In this document: positions 10,261 through 21,500 of the stretch, in pieces
Numbering within the stretch: the stretch's first letter is position 1
Layout of the letters: every line of letters begins with the position of its first letter
Assembly: GCA_021209875.1 (NCBI GenBank)
Contig: JAGYVD010000002.1
Location: 4,216,001-4,280,000, forward strand
Reading direction: 5' to 3'
Origin: Rosellinia necatrix
Taxonomy: Eukaryota; Ascomycota; Sordariomycetes; Xylariales; Xylariaceae
DNA: 64,000 bases
Translations under genes and position numbers: made by a program
Notes under the pieces: generated by a model
Told to the model about the DNA's origin: nothing
The model's input: the letters and a program-made list of their open reading frames with translations, nothing else
Database searches by the model: none

Positions 10261-10960
10261 AGCCCGGTATTCTCCGGCAATGCACTTACGGCCCGCGGCG
10301 CACTTAGCTCGGCCTCGCTCGAGACTGGGACGGGCTAGCAGCAATACGGAATATACGAATACGAGCGCTTCTGTCACCGCCTTGTTGTCAGCGCACTTCA
10401 GCGCACTTCAGCGCACACTTCCGCAGGCAGGCTGGTACTGTGCGCACTTCTTTCTTATGCAATATCGCCATAGGACATATCGTTTTCGGGATCAGCGAGT
10501 GGCCAAGTAAGTAAGGCACCTACCTACCTGGGCAATGGATTGCGACGCTACACAGTATATTGGTGTCCCCATCCCCCCTATTTCTGTATATTTCGGGACG
10601 TAGTGAACGCCACATGAAAAATCAGATAACAATTTGAACTCACAAGATGCCAATGCTTAGAAATGCGCGCCGGGTGTTGCAGATCCGGATGGCGTGGTCT
10701 CCACTGCGTGGAAGTACCACCGCGCATCACCGCGTGTGAGTGGTTGGGCCTCCCCGAAATAGGGAGCGGGTAAAGCGTCCCTCGGAAGCGACCCCCGAGG
10801 GGACGGCTGTGAGAGAGAGTTAAGGTTTGCTAGCCGCGTTTGCTTAAGAAGGAGAGGCGCTCGATCTGTATCCCCCCCGTTTCATCTAATGCGTAAAACT
10901 GGCCATTTTACCCATCCGGTCTCTCGTGTGTCAGGTTAAGCTGTCAGGTTGAGCGGCGTG
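10261..10960. promoter_or_regulatory. Upstream region of the MFS transporter gene
   Basis: No gene is seen. It contains a 10-nt direct repeat (GCGCACTTCA, three copies, 10391-10420) and a GC-rich segment around 10670-10830 with CGG and CCG triplets of the kind bound by Zn2Cys6 factors. No single site can be assigned. Confidence 0.45.
10391..10420. repeat. 10-nt tandem repeat (GCGCACTTCA x3)
   Basis: Two exact copies and one partial copy occur in direct order, at the end of the decayed gene region. Confidence 0.7.
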
Positions 10961-12468
10961 ATGGCAGTCGGCAGTATCATAGAGTCGTCCGACAGCTTCG
11001 AGCGCGCGAGGGCTACTCCAGGTAGGTACCCGCCGACGATATGCCACTATCGGGTGTTGGCTTACGATAATACATACATAGCTCGAGGCGCGGCTGAGAT
11101 GATCGAGACCGAGACGGAAGACGAGTCGACAACGTATCCCGAGGGCGGGACGGAGGCATGGCTTGTTGTGCTGGGTGCTTGGTGCGCCATGATTCCGTCC
11201 ATGGGGCTGCTGAATACACTGGCCATTCTGCAAGCCTGGGTGTCTGAGAACGAGTTAGCCGGCATGCCCGAATCCACCGTCGGCTGGATCTTCAGTACCT
11301 ATGCCTTCTTCCTCTACTTTACCGGCGCACAGACGGGTGAGTTTCGCCCTTACGAGATCCCGGCAGTCTGGTTCGCTAAAAGAGACCGATTCTTCTTCTT
11401 TTTAGGTCCGATCTTCGACGCGTACCCAGTGCACCTGATCGTAATTCCGGGTAGCATTGGCATTGTTGCGGCCATATTCCTCTTCAGTGTCTCGACAGGT
11501 ATTCCGGCCATCCGCTTGCTCTACCATGATGATGTGTAATAGGGGCTAACGTTTCCCCAGAATTCTACCAATACCTGCTCTCCTTCGGCGTGCTTGGTGG
11601 CATATCCGCATCATTACTGTTCAATCCGAGCATATCGGCCGTGGGCCACTGGTTCTATAGGAAGCGCGCCCTCGCAACCGGAGTCGCATGTACCGCTGGT
11701 GGCCTGGGGGGTGTAGTATTTCCCCTGATCATTTTGTACGCAGCTCCGCGCATCGGTTTCGGTTGGGCCCTTCGTATTGTCGGCTTTGTATGCGTCGCTG
11801 CGGGCGTGGCGGCGTCATGTCTTATTCGGAAAAGGCTACCGCCAAATAAAAAGGCTGGCGCCTCGATCGATCTGAAATCGTTATCCGAACCACGATTCGC
11901 TGCCACCGCCTTTGCCACGTTTTTAGTCGAATTTGCCGTCTTCATCCCCTACACGTACATATGCTCCCATGCCATACACGCAGGCCTCGACCGACAGACG
12001 GCATATCTTCTGAACGCCCTACTCAATGCGGGTGCTGTCCCTGGTCGTGCACTCCCCGGGTATATCGCTGACCGGTTCGGATCATTCAACGTGATGTGTG
12101 TGACGGCCTTAGCTTGCGTGGCAACGATCCTAGGCCTTTGGTACACGGCGGGCAGTAACACGGCCCAAATCATCTCGTTCGCTCCCCTCTTCGGCTTCTG
12201 GTCGGGTGCGGCCATCAGCCTGACGCCCGTTTGTATCGGCCAGGTGTGTCGGACCGAAGACTACGGGAAACGAAGCGGCACCGCCTTCTTCCTTGCTAGC
12301 TTCGGTGCTCTGACTGGGATACCCATCGCGGGCGCTATCCTGGAACTTAACAACGGCTCCTACCACGGGCTCATCATATTTGCTGGAGCCCTCTACTTGG
12401 CGGCTTTGGGCGCTTTCATCGTGGCCAGAGGCCTCGCTTGTAGTTGGCGCATCGCGGTCATATTTTGA
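10961..12468 (+). CDS. MFS transporter, monocarboxylate (MCT)-type, 438 aa
   Basis: Exons 10961-11021, 11082-11336, 11406-11498 and 11561-12468 keep phase. The protein has an acidic cytosolic N-terminus and then about 12 hydrophobic segments. Segment 1 carries WLVVLGAWCAMIPSMGLLNT, followed by GWIFSTYAFFLYFTGAQTG and PIFDAYPVHLIVIPGSIGIV. A central polar loop has RKRLPPNKKAGAS, and the second half contains FGFWSGAAISLTPVCIGQVC and KRSGTAFFLASFGALTGIPI. This is the fungal MCT subfamily (SLC16-like), which moves monocarboxylates or related metabolites; the substrate cannot be read from the sequence. The start is uncertain: the in-frame ATG at 11099 would give 412 residues without using the proposed 60-nt first intron, which is itself in frame. 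No biosynthetic partner genes adjoin it. Confidence 0.88.
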
Positions 12469-13529
12469 GACTTTTCACCATACGCGCCATATCACACACT
12501 CATAATCTAATGAAAGGCGGATATGGAATTGGGATTATTGTATGGGTTATTCCGTGACACTTGTCCCCAAAGTCACCATATCCTCGCCAGAGATGGGAGG
12601 ACTATAGGAAACGATGGAATACTTATACGTGCTCAATACCTGAGGAACAACTTTGAGGTTCATTCGTACGCAACCACATGCTCCAATCCTCAGCTACCGG
12701 CGACATGGCGCAGGAATATAGCCTGGATATCATCTTTAGGAGATGATGGGCGGTGTTGGCTCCTAGTTACTGGTCATGCTGCGCAAAACACATCTGCTGA
12801 TACTTTATTAAACAAATCAGTATCCACGAGTGGCGCTGGATAAAACAGTGCAATCATGACATATAAAGAAGAGATGGTATACTCCAGAATACGCAACAGG
12901 CTAGAGAAGATGAAGACATCTCCCCGGCCATTTTAGCCCATATGGCGATGGTTGACAAGATAGGTACTTCAAACCCGACGGAATTAGCCAGCCACTCAAA
13001 CCCATCTGCTGCTGTTGCCTTGTCCCAATCCTGACTCTAAGAAAGCTAGGAGTGCCTACCACGCAGAATGCGCATCAGTTGATATCTTGAGTATAAACTT
13101 TGAATGGAATACTTTGTCGGTATCATATATGTATAGCTAGATGCTATAATGATTACCCTCGTATGCTGGTAAAAACCTATCTATCCAGGTAGGTAGGTAG
13201 TGAATAAATAATTAGGTAGTTAGGTACTGTAGGTAAGCTGTAGGCACTCAAGGCAGTATAGTATAGTATGGTTGGGTCATAATTGCCGACTTGGCGACCA
13301 GCAACCACTAGCAGTGCCCACTATTTGTCCACTACCACGCTATACTTAGGTAATTTCCAGCCGCATGCACTTCAACCAGCCTCGCTGGCTAGGTAAGTAA
13401 GTAGGTACCTTACTTAGTACCTAGCTACTAATTGTTCAACGGGCGACAAGATTCATTTTCGGAACATCAAGCCAAGTCTCTCCTACAAATTCCTTCGCCT
13501 TACCAACTAACTCGTTTACCACACTCGAG
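12469..13529. other. Intergenic, MFS gene to CWC15
   Basis: A 106-codon open stretch (12523-12843) has no motif and lies in the expected 3' UTR; I do not call it. TAGG/CCTA tracts occur at about 13188-13236 and 13390-13425, in the promoter of CWC15. Confidence 0.5.
13188..13425. repeat. TAGGTAGG/CCTACC tracts
   Basis: Two short clusters of TAGGTAGG and TTAGGTAGTTAGGTA words surround about 150 bases of ordinary sequence, upstream of CWC15. Confidence 0.6.
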
Positions 13530-14516
13530 ATGACGACAGCACATAGGCCCACGTTTGATCCCGTTCGCATCTCCATTCGTCCTAAAGCTTAGGTATGGTG
13601 CTCTGCTAACAGTCTCCAAGGCACGCGGGAAAGAGGCCCTTCGAGGACCGGCATACCACCAGAGACTCCTTCCCGCACATACGCAACTCAAGTTCCGGTA
13701 CGTTGTGATATTTGCCCACCTGCGAAACCTGCACTCTCTAACCCCGTAACAGACAACCAGGACAAGGAGGAGATGCCGACGGAGTTCGCGACCTACGAGC
13801 CGAGCTCCTCGCAGCCGAATCCACACATTTCGCGAAGAAGAACGGCGGCGCGCTCCCCGACGCGAACGAGACCGAGACATCCACTATCGCAGCAGACAGC
13901 TCGAAGCGGCCGCTAGAGCTGACGTCGCAGGCGGACGGGGAGGAGAGCTCGGATGCGAAGCGGCGGCGCATATTAGAGGAGTCGAGAGACATCGACGCGG
14001 ACTCCGAAGACGGCTCCGAAAAGGACGACGACGACGACGACGATGACGATGATGATGATAGCGACGAAGACTCGGACGACGAGGATGCGGAGCTGCAGAG
14101 GGAACTGGAGAAGATCAAGCGGGAACGCGCCGAGAAGCGGGAGCGCGAGGAACGCGAGAGGGCCGCCGCGGAGGAGGAGGAGCGCGAGCGCGATATCGCG
14201 CTAGGGAATCCCCTGCTGAACCCCAAACAGGATTTCAACATCAAGCGAAGGTAATTCTCGCTCGCTCACTCGCTTTGCGGTCCCGATTTGCTTTGTCGAA
14301 GGAGGCTAACTTGCCGTGATAGGTGGGATGATGACGTCGTCTTTAAAAATCAGGCGAGGGGCACCGAAGACAAGGGCAAGAAGAAGGAATTCATCAACGT
14401 AAGTCGTCGTCTTCAGCTGTTCGACCGTGCTCTAGGCGGTGCTGATGCTGATGCTTCTACAGGATCTCCTTCGATCGGATTTCCACAAACGTTTCATGAG
14501 CAAATATGTGCGATGA
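13530..14516 (+). CDS. CWC15: Pre-mRNA-splicing factor Cwc15/Cwf15, 245 aa
   Basis: Cwc15 is a core component of the Prp19 complex (NineTeen complex) in the nucleus and stays in the activated spliceosome. Exons 13530-13562, 13621-13697, 13753-14250, 14323-14398 and 14463-14516 join in frame. The N-terminus MTTAHRPTFDP-ARGKEALRGPA and the HTQLKFRQPGQG segment are the family hallmark. The middle is an acidic Asp/Glu/Ser tract (about 140-170) followed by a charged Arg/Glu helix. The C-terminus keeps NPLLN, FNIKRRWDDDVVFKNQARG and DLLRSDFHKRFMSKYVR. Length fits the family (about 230-265). The donor of intron 1 is the weak GTTCGC, but the joined residues match the conserved FDPARGK, which supports it. 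Confidence 0.95.
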
Positions 14517-15207
14517 GCATTCGGTCCAAAGCGAGAGCATGATTTTATTGGATTAAGAGTACTCTCGGGTTGGCAAAGGCTCTCATGGCGTTGCGGCAAT
14601 AATATCTAAGACTGCTTATATTGATGCGCGTGGCCTCGTTCTGGGTCATCATAGTCCCTATGGCCCCCCTCCGTCTAGTCAAAATCCGGATCAAGGAGGG
14701 GGAGGCGTTGTATACCAAACCCGATCATTGTGCTTTTCGGGACGGAGCGGGTTGCTTCTGTTGCGGCCGCCCCGGGGGCCAATATAGCGTCGTTATAGCC
14801 ACCGGGCCTGATGAGTCCAGTGAGGTTTGTGGGGGTTCAGACCGACTCGTAAGGCCATGACATAATACCATGAAAACTAGCATGAATAAGGATATGATAA
14901 ATAGGTAGTTATTACCAAAACCTCTTTGGGTTATCTCCATCGGATTTCGTGTTTTAAGCCTCTCATTCTTACTACCAAGTGATGTATACACGACGTAATG
15001 GACCTTTTTACATTGGCATTGGCATGCCGCTAAAACAGCAAGAGTGTGGGATTTCATCCACATTAAAGATCATCACACGCCATCACATAGGTACGATACG
15101 GGATACAGTGCTTTATGGGTACAACTAGACAACGGTACCCTTAAGCCATGGCCATGGCATGCGTTCTGGTCCAGTAACTTCGGTAAAGCACAAAGATAGA
15201 CATCAGT
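14517..15207. other. Intergenic between convergent CWC15 and EBP-type gene
   Basis: This is 3' flanking DNA of two convergent genes. No feature is recognised. Confidence 0.55.
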
Positions 15208-16586
15208 TTACTTCGTCTTTTTGGATTCCTGCCGGCCTTCGATAATTCCACCATTCATGCGAAGACGATGGGCGCTTAACGTCGCATCCGCCCTGTCAAG
15301 GGCTCTCATGGCACGGGTGACGGCCTTGACGCTGTCGAGCAAAAGGACTAAGCGATTCAAAACAACGTTAGCGAACCAGTCGGTTTGAGGGTTTGCCCAT
15401 CTTTTTTTCCCTGGCACTACTTTATCCACGGACCCCCAAGTAACAAAAGCGGAGAATAAGGAGAGAAAAAAAGGGGGACAGGGACGGGGACGGGGACGGG
15501 GATGGGCTAGGAAGACGCACAGGCTGGTATGATGGCCCATGGCAGGTTGAATCCAACGTAGTAGACCCAGAAGTAGAGGAATTCGGGCCGGCTATGCGAC
15601 CTCTCTGTGAAATAGAACTCGCACTGGCTCGTCGCGTAGTAGAGCGCGACCCCGTAGAGATGCGCGACACAGGCGATGATCCGCAGGGCGTGGCGCGAGG
15701 GACTGTTCCGCGCCGTAGCGATAGCGTTAGCGAGGCAGAGGGGCCCCCAGAAGAACTGGCGTGTACATTTCATGTTAGCTGCCGGCAGTCGCGCCTTCGA
15801 GAGTGAATCCAGCACGGAGAGCGCGTGTACTCGCGTGGGTAAGAGCAGCAAGGGTACTCACTACCGTGATGCTCTCCACACTCAGCATGAAGAAGTCGGA
15901 CGTAAGGTATCGCGAGTCGGAGAGGGCGTATTCTTTCCATAGTTGGGCAAGGAGAGACTGTGACGATGCGACGGTGGCATGGTTTAGCACAAAGTAGCCT
16001 AGCCGTGGACAATTATCACGTCAGTGCTCCCGGCTTTCACCACGCTATATATAGACTGTATCTCTATCCTTCGCAGTCGTCCAGCCTCCGGTTGTGAGAC
16101 GACGTGTAACTCACCTTCGAAGACACAATGCAAACACGCGTCTGCCCCGGCTCGCGTCAGCTCACAGATACTCGGGATACCCGGGCAACGATTATATCAA
16201 ATGCAGAGAGAACAGGGGAAACGGGCTGAACGGCGCCGCGGGAGGAGAACGGCAGTGGGGATATAAGGGAAGGGGAGGGGGAAGGGGAGGGATAGGGGTT
16301 TCTTCTCACTCATCACAAACCAACAAAACACAGCGAGACTCGAAGCGCCGAGTCCCGGGCTCAGCCTACGCGCAACCAGCGCGGCGCCCAGCACGGCGAA
16401 ACCGAGCGTGCCCCCGAGCGCGGACAGCAACACGGGGACGGGGGCTTCGTTCGTCTCGTACGCCGGGATATGGACACCGAGGGGGTGGTACGGGTGCGTG
16501 GGTTCCGGAGGCATCGTCGGTATTGGAATGTCCTCCCCTATCACGTCGGTAGTGGCCAGGGGCCACCACCACGGCCAGCCGTTCAT
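15208..16586 (-). CDS. EBP-type (EXPERA domain) sterol delta8-delta7 isomerase-like protein, 271 aa
   Basis: Emopamil-binding-protein enzymes move the sterol ring double bond from C8 to C7 in the ER membrane. Exons 16310-16586, 16115-16141 (27 nt), 15862-15998, 15521-15755 and 15208-15347 close exactly in frame. The N-terminus WPWWWPLA and a hydrophobic helix precede the EXPERA domain. Every residue known as catalytic in human EBP has a counterpart: His97 and Glu101 (LHCVFEG), Glu143 and Thr146 (SVESIT), Asn217 and Trp220 (FNLPW). Other hallmarks are GYFVLNH, LWKEYA, DSRYL, HLYGVALYY and RPEFLYFWVYYVGFN. The Lys-rich tail (ESKKTK) could be an ER-retrieval signal. Most fungi rely on ERG2 for this step, so this may be an extra or specialised enzyme. 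It stands alone, without other sterol genes. Confidence 0.9.
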
Positions 16587-17661
16587 GACTAGTTACAACA
16601 GGTAACTAGTGTAAAACACGGTAGTAGTCTAAGCTAGTGGTTGGTAGGGTAGCATCCGTCAGTTATGGTTAGTGGATATCTGAGGCCGATACCTACTAGA
16701 TATCTCATATTTGGTCCCTACCTAAGTACCTAGTTGCGATGTTGTAATCTACTGTAGATGCACGTATGAAGTACTACATACCTACCCATGTGTATTTTTT
16801 GGTGATTTCCTATATGCACTTGCCTGATGTGGTTTAGTTAGTCACTTAAACGCCGCCTCGGCTCCGACAACCCGAACAGCAGAGGGAAGAAGCAAGTATC
16901 TACATAAGTAAGTAGGTACCTAAGTTTATCTGCCAAATAATCAATCTACCTAGGCTAGGTAGATAATGAATGGTTCTCAAAACATAGACTTGCTATGCAA
17001 CTTTATTTACGTTTTCCTGCTTAGGTATGATCCCAATTCCCATAGACATATAAGCAACTATTGCTCATATGATGAATTAAATAAAAATTCACGAATTGAC
17101 TGTTGACGATGATTGTATCACCTTTGCTGACGTCGGGTAATTCCCCTAACGGGTTTCGGGTAAGTCTCTGCGGATATATCGGGTTTTAACGGACCCTCCT
17201 CAAGTAAGTCTAACAACTTGACGCTGGATTCGGAAGCCTTTCCTCTCAAATTCATACCTAATCAACCAAGCCTCGACAAAGTCTACCCGGTCCCATCTTC
17301 AGCACGTTCTAATTTGCCTAGCCTGGACAAATACATATGTACATGTGGACAGAATACTCGAGACGAAGTTGACTTGGTCTCACTTGGATTCTGGCACATA
17401 AGACGCCACGAAGCTCCGATTTACTAAATAAACAATCAACGCCGCCGGTGCCGAGGCCGGGGATGGGGTACATGCCTTGATCCTCTCGCTTCGCCTCCAG
17501 CACCGACGTTCCCGAACCGGTCTCGCTCCAATAAGCCGAAGCGGGTATCTTTTGGCCGCCCGCGCACCACGATGCCAACACTGCGCATGGAGACGTGAGA
17601 CAGCTCCCACCCGGCACAGTAAACCAATCTGGCGCGCATGAGACGCCGGCCCTTACCTTTG
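16587..17661. promoter_or_regulatory. Shared upstream region of EBP-type gene and Zn2Cys6 factor
   Basis: No gene is seen between these divergent genes. The region contains TACCTAAGTACCTAG-like words (about 16690-16740) and a TAGG/CCTA cluster at about 16905-16965 with the near-palindrome CTACCTAGGCTAGGTAG. It is otherwise AT-rich. Confidence 0.5.
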
Positions 17662-20263
17662 ATGGCAGACGCCCGTCAAGAGACGCAGCTAGCAATCCAG
17701 CCGAGCCGGATCAAGCGAAACACGGCCTGTACATCCTGTCGCGATGCTAAGGTACGGACGGCCTCGGCAATGCCGCAGCCGGCTCTGATATCGATGTAAA
17801 TGTCCCAATCCTGGGGGACTGACACCACTCCAGGTTCGCTGCAACCCCAGCTCGAATGCCGATCAGCCCTGCCAGCGCTGCGCGAAGCTGGACTTGACAT
17901 GTGTTGTCGATAGGACCCATAAGAGGGTATCACGACGAAGGTGCGTTTCGAAAGAGAGCTTCTTTCGTCTTTCCTTTCGCCTTTCCTTTCGTCTTTCCTT
18001 TCGTCTTTCCTTTCGTCTTTCCTTCCAAGATCTGGACTCCGGTGCTCAATCCCGGGCGGGTGAATGCTGAGTAACCGTTCCATGCCATTCCGTACCATCT
18101 ATATTCCGGTATGGTAAATAAGTGGACTAGCCATTTCATAAACTTCGGATCTGGCCTCGGGGTGTGTAATGTAAAACAATTCGTCTAGCACGAGTCTATC
18201 TCGAGATGACTCCCCAAAGAATCGTCACTGACCATCTAACACCAGTAAACTTGATGAGCTCGTACAAGAGATCCAATCTATCAAAGAATCCGTCGGGTCA
18301 GCCTCGTCGGCGAATGTTCCACCGCCAACTCCCGTGGCCGCCCGGCCCAAAGGACTGGCAACTGAACAGTTGTGTGTACTCTCCCCCGGTGGCGTATCTT
18401 CCCGGTCTAGACAGCATGTCACCACCGGCGCGGCGACCATTGGGGTCGCCGAGCCATCCGTGGCCTTAAACACGCCGGTGACAACACTTCTCTCTGAGGC
18501 AAGCAACGACCCGAGTCTTCCCAGGACCCTCGGTTCGTACCCCTTTTCTGGTGACGATATCGACTTTTACTTCCAGAAATATTTCGAATGCTACCACCCA
18601 TATATGCCCGTAGTACGCGAGAGGGATCCTAACAAATGTTACGAAATTTGTCACTTACTCTTCTGGACCATCATATACGTCGCCTCTCGGCGATATGCGA
18701 AAAGCGCGTCGCTGGTACCGTTTTTGTCGGAAGAGATCCGGCGCCAGGCGTTCGCAACCTTGGGCGACATTCCCTTATTACTGCCTACTATTAACGCTAT
18801 CATATTAATATGCTCCTGGAATTTTCCTGCGGCACGCTTTACCAACGATCCCGCGGTTCTCCTCTCTAATGCTGTCGTTAGTGCGGCACTCCTCTTGGGA
18901 ATCCATACCGGGAGAGGGGGCCACCCTGAATACAGCCATGGATTATTCCAAAACAGTTACACAGACGAAGCAGCAACATACACTTGGGCAGGTCTCAATA
19001 TCGTGTCACAAAGGTATTATCAGCTGCTCGTAACTTGCGTCGTTGACTTGCGTCGTTAACTAACTAGTGGTGCTAGGGTGTCTTCATACATGGGATTGCC
19101 ACCCGTTACTTCGTTGTTCAATCAAACCATTCAGAATACTAGTTAGTATATTCATACACCAGTTTCTATAACCTTGCTCGAGTTATTCCAAACCCCAAAC
19201 CTCCGGGTTGCCACTCTATCAACCTCTACAACTCCGTCAATTACGGCAGAACCGTGACACTCGAACGTTGGAGAGTGGTTGCTGATTGAAGTTGCCATAG
19301 TCGATGGGCGAATGCCTTTTCATGTCCCGTCTAGCTTTCGCATCCTTTTGGAGTGCCAAAAATTTTGCAACCATGTCAATAAGATAATTCTTGCCAACCT
19401 CGAAGAGTCTAGCGGGGTATCAACCCACATAGTCCAAGTGCTTGAAGATGAGTGGAATATCGTGCAAGGGACAATATGTTCTGAGCGAGCAGGTATCTAA
19501 AGTTCACTTTTGTCAACGCCCTCCAACACCCCGGCTAACGTAAGTAGACGATTTGGATAGATTTAACGCCCTGCTCGTCCGGCTTGAGATTCAAATTTTT
19601 TATATGATGCCTACGCCGGGCGTTAACCCGGAGTCTTTGAAGCAGAATATTATACGGGCGTATCATACCGCCGCGTCGGCTTTCCGATATGCCCAAGATC
19701 TTGATATAAAGATCGGGTTCCTTAGCCACGTCACACATCCTCAAATGCGCTCATTGCTGACAGCGAGCTGTATCGTCTTCAAGTTGTTGCGTTCGTCATA
19801 CATGCGGTTTCTAGACAGAAAGTCCATTGAAGCTACAGCGTCGGATGCAGTTTTAATTTGCCACCGCATGAGCATCACAGAGGGCGATCTACCTGTACGC
19901 CTAGCTGCATTGCTCAAGACGTTCCTCGAGCTCTGCCGCTCACCAGCCCGTAGCGTGGCCTGGCAGACAGAAGAACCCACCGTCTGTAGCTTCCCGCGTC
20001 GTCTCGGAGCTGGCGTCACATTTGATTGTTTAATACGTTGGAAATCAGATGGCACAATGGATCGCGCGATGAATCAGCAGCAGCAGCAACAGCCACCTAA
20101 TCCACCAAATAGTGACTCCAGGGAAGAGACAGACGCTCTTTTACCAAGTGCTGTACCGGATCTATTATCTATAGATTGGACTTTCATGGACGACTTTGAA
20201 TGGACCTGGACGCCGCCTGGCCTAGGTCACCCGGTAAACCTATGGCATGGCATGGCTCGGTAA
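17662..20263 (+). CDS. Zn2Cys6 fungal transcription factor, 645 aa
   Basis: Exons 17662-17751, 17834-17940, 18246-19013, 19077-19141, 19301-19492 and 19548-20263 join in frame to a single 645-residue protein. The zinc cluster is Cys23-X2-Cys26-X6-Cys33-X9-Cys43-X2-Cys46-X6-Cys53, with an intron inside it after residue 30. A short linker and coiled-coil (SKLDELVQEIQSIKESVG) follow, as in dimerising C6 factors. The rest is a fungal middle-homology-type regulatory region (GDDIDFYFQKYFECYHPYMP, AFATLGDIPLLLPTINAI, FCNHVNKIILANLEE). A glutamine run (about residues 577-582) and an acidic, Trp-rich C-terminus (MDDFEWTWTPPG) may be the activation domain. It acts in the nucleus on CGG-type sites; targets are unknown. 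Intron 2 is unusually long (305 nt) and carries a tandem repeat. Confidence 0.9.
17961..18025. repeat. 12-nt tandem repeat inside intron 2 of the Zn2Cys6 gene
   Basis: About five copies of a CTTTCCTTTCGT-like pyrimidine unit begin about 20 bases into the 305-nt intron. Expansion of this repeat would explain the intron's length. Confidence 0.8.
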
Positions 20264-21500
20264 TCTCGTACCATAGTTACGGCCTCTTGCCTCTTGCCTA
20301 CTATTTTTTAGTCTATCAGGTACCCCAGGGTGTACAGTCCTGGGCGGCGCCCACACGTATCCATGACCTATGTGCAGAAGGTCATCCATAGCACTTAGAG
20401 GCTGTCCATATAGGGCACATAAGAAATTGGACTGGAGTTTAACACAACCCATGGCGTTTTACGAAGACAATGAAAATTCATGCCGAATCCAATTATACCA
20501 AGAAGTTAAATTTCTACACAATCCCTCCTGATGGCACAAACTAATGTACCCCAAGCCCGAAACTTGCCTACGCCAACCTAACTCTTCATTCTTCGATGCA
20601 ATTTGCCCCTCGCTGTTTATATAGACTGACGTGATACGTTAATTGAATGTTTTGACGATGGAACTGACGTGCTGGTACTCCTATGTACAAGCCTCCTGTT
20701 GAGCCATGGCAATGGGCTTATCGTTTATGCCATAATATTTCGGTGTCCGACAATATCGCATCGCCTCGCCATGGCTCAGGCCTAAATCGTGTTGCTCGGC
20801 ACAGCTATGCAATGAACGACGCCGCTCTGCTCTGCATATTTTTTTTATACACCTTACGACAGCCTACGCGATTGGATCCTCAGCAAGTGACGGACTCCCC
20901 CCCTTCACTCGACGCCCCGCGGCTACGGCAAAAAATTCTATTGGAGCTGGCTGTTTCGCGCCGCACGGCGGTGAATCGGGGGCGCTGTTTCCCGAGGCGA
21001 TTCGGACGACATGAGACGTGGGCCCGAAAGAACGTTGTGGCTGTGCTTGCCCAGTCAGCCAGTCACTCGCCATCGTGTTCCGGATACCGAGAGACACCTG
21101 ACACATGGCTAACTGCGGCGTGGAAGGCGAATAATTTTCGTCCGACCCTCATTCAGATGAGGCACGGTATGATGTAAGGGAAGGTTCACACGTGCTGGGC
21201 CCGCGGTCTCGGATCCAGGCGGCCGTTTCCAAGACGAAACATACTCGCCATAGATTTGACATACGACCTCGACCCGGCGGGTTCGGTTGGAAACATTGCG
21301 CTGATGTTGAAACCTGCGAGCCTGACAACACATCATCCATCCCGCCCCCCTTTCTTCTTCTTCCTCATACACAAGTTGACATTAATTATGTTCATCGGCA
21401 AACAGGTCGCATGAAGTTAGTATCTCCGTTTGTTCCTATCTAGCTCCCCCCTCGAACGACCCAACCTAACGATTTATTATTATAATAGGGCTCGCCGATA
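20264..21500. other. Gene desert, first part
   Basis: This is 3' flank of the Zn2Cys6 gene. A 164-codon open stretch (20683-21177, plus) shows no motif, is not flanked by splice or leader signals, and is not called. Confidence 0.5.

Noticed and set aside
12523..12843. 106-codon open frame after the MFS gene
   Set aside because: It lies in the expected 3' UTR and has no conserved features.
20683..21177. 164-codon open frame on the plus strand
   Set aside because: No motif, no splice partners and no leader signal; it is likely chance in flanking DNA of the Zn2Cys6 gene.
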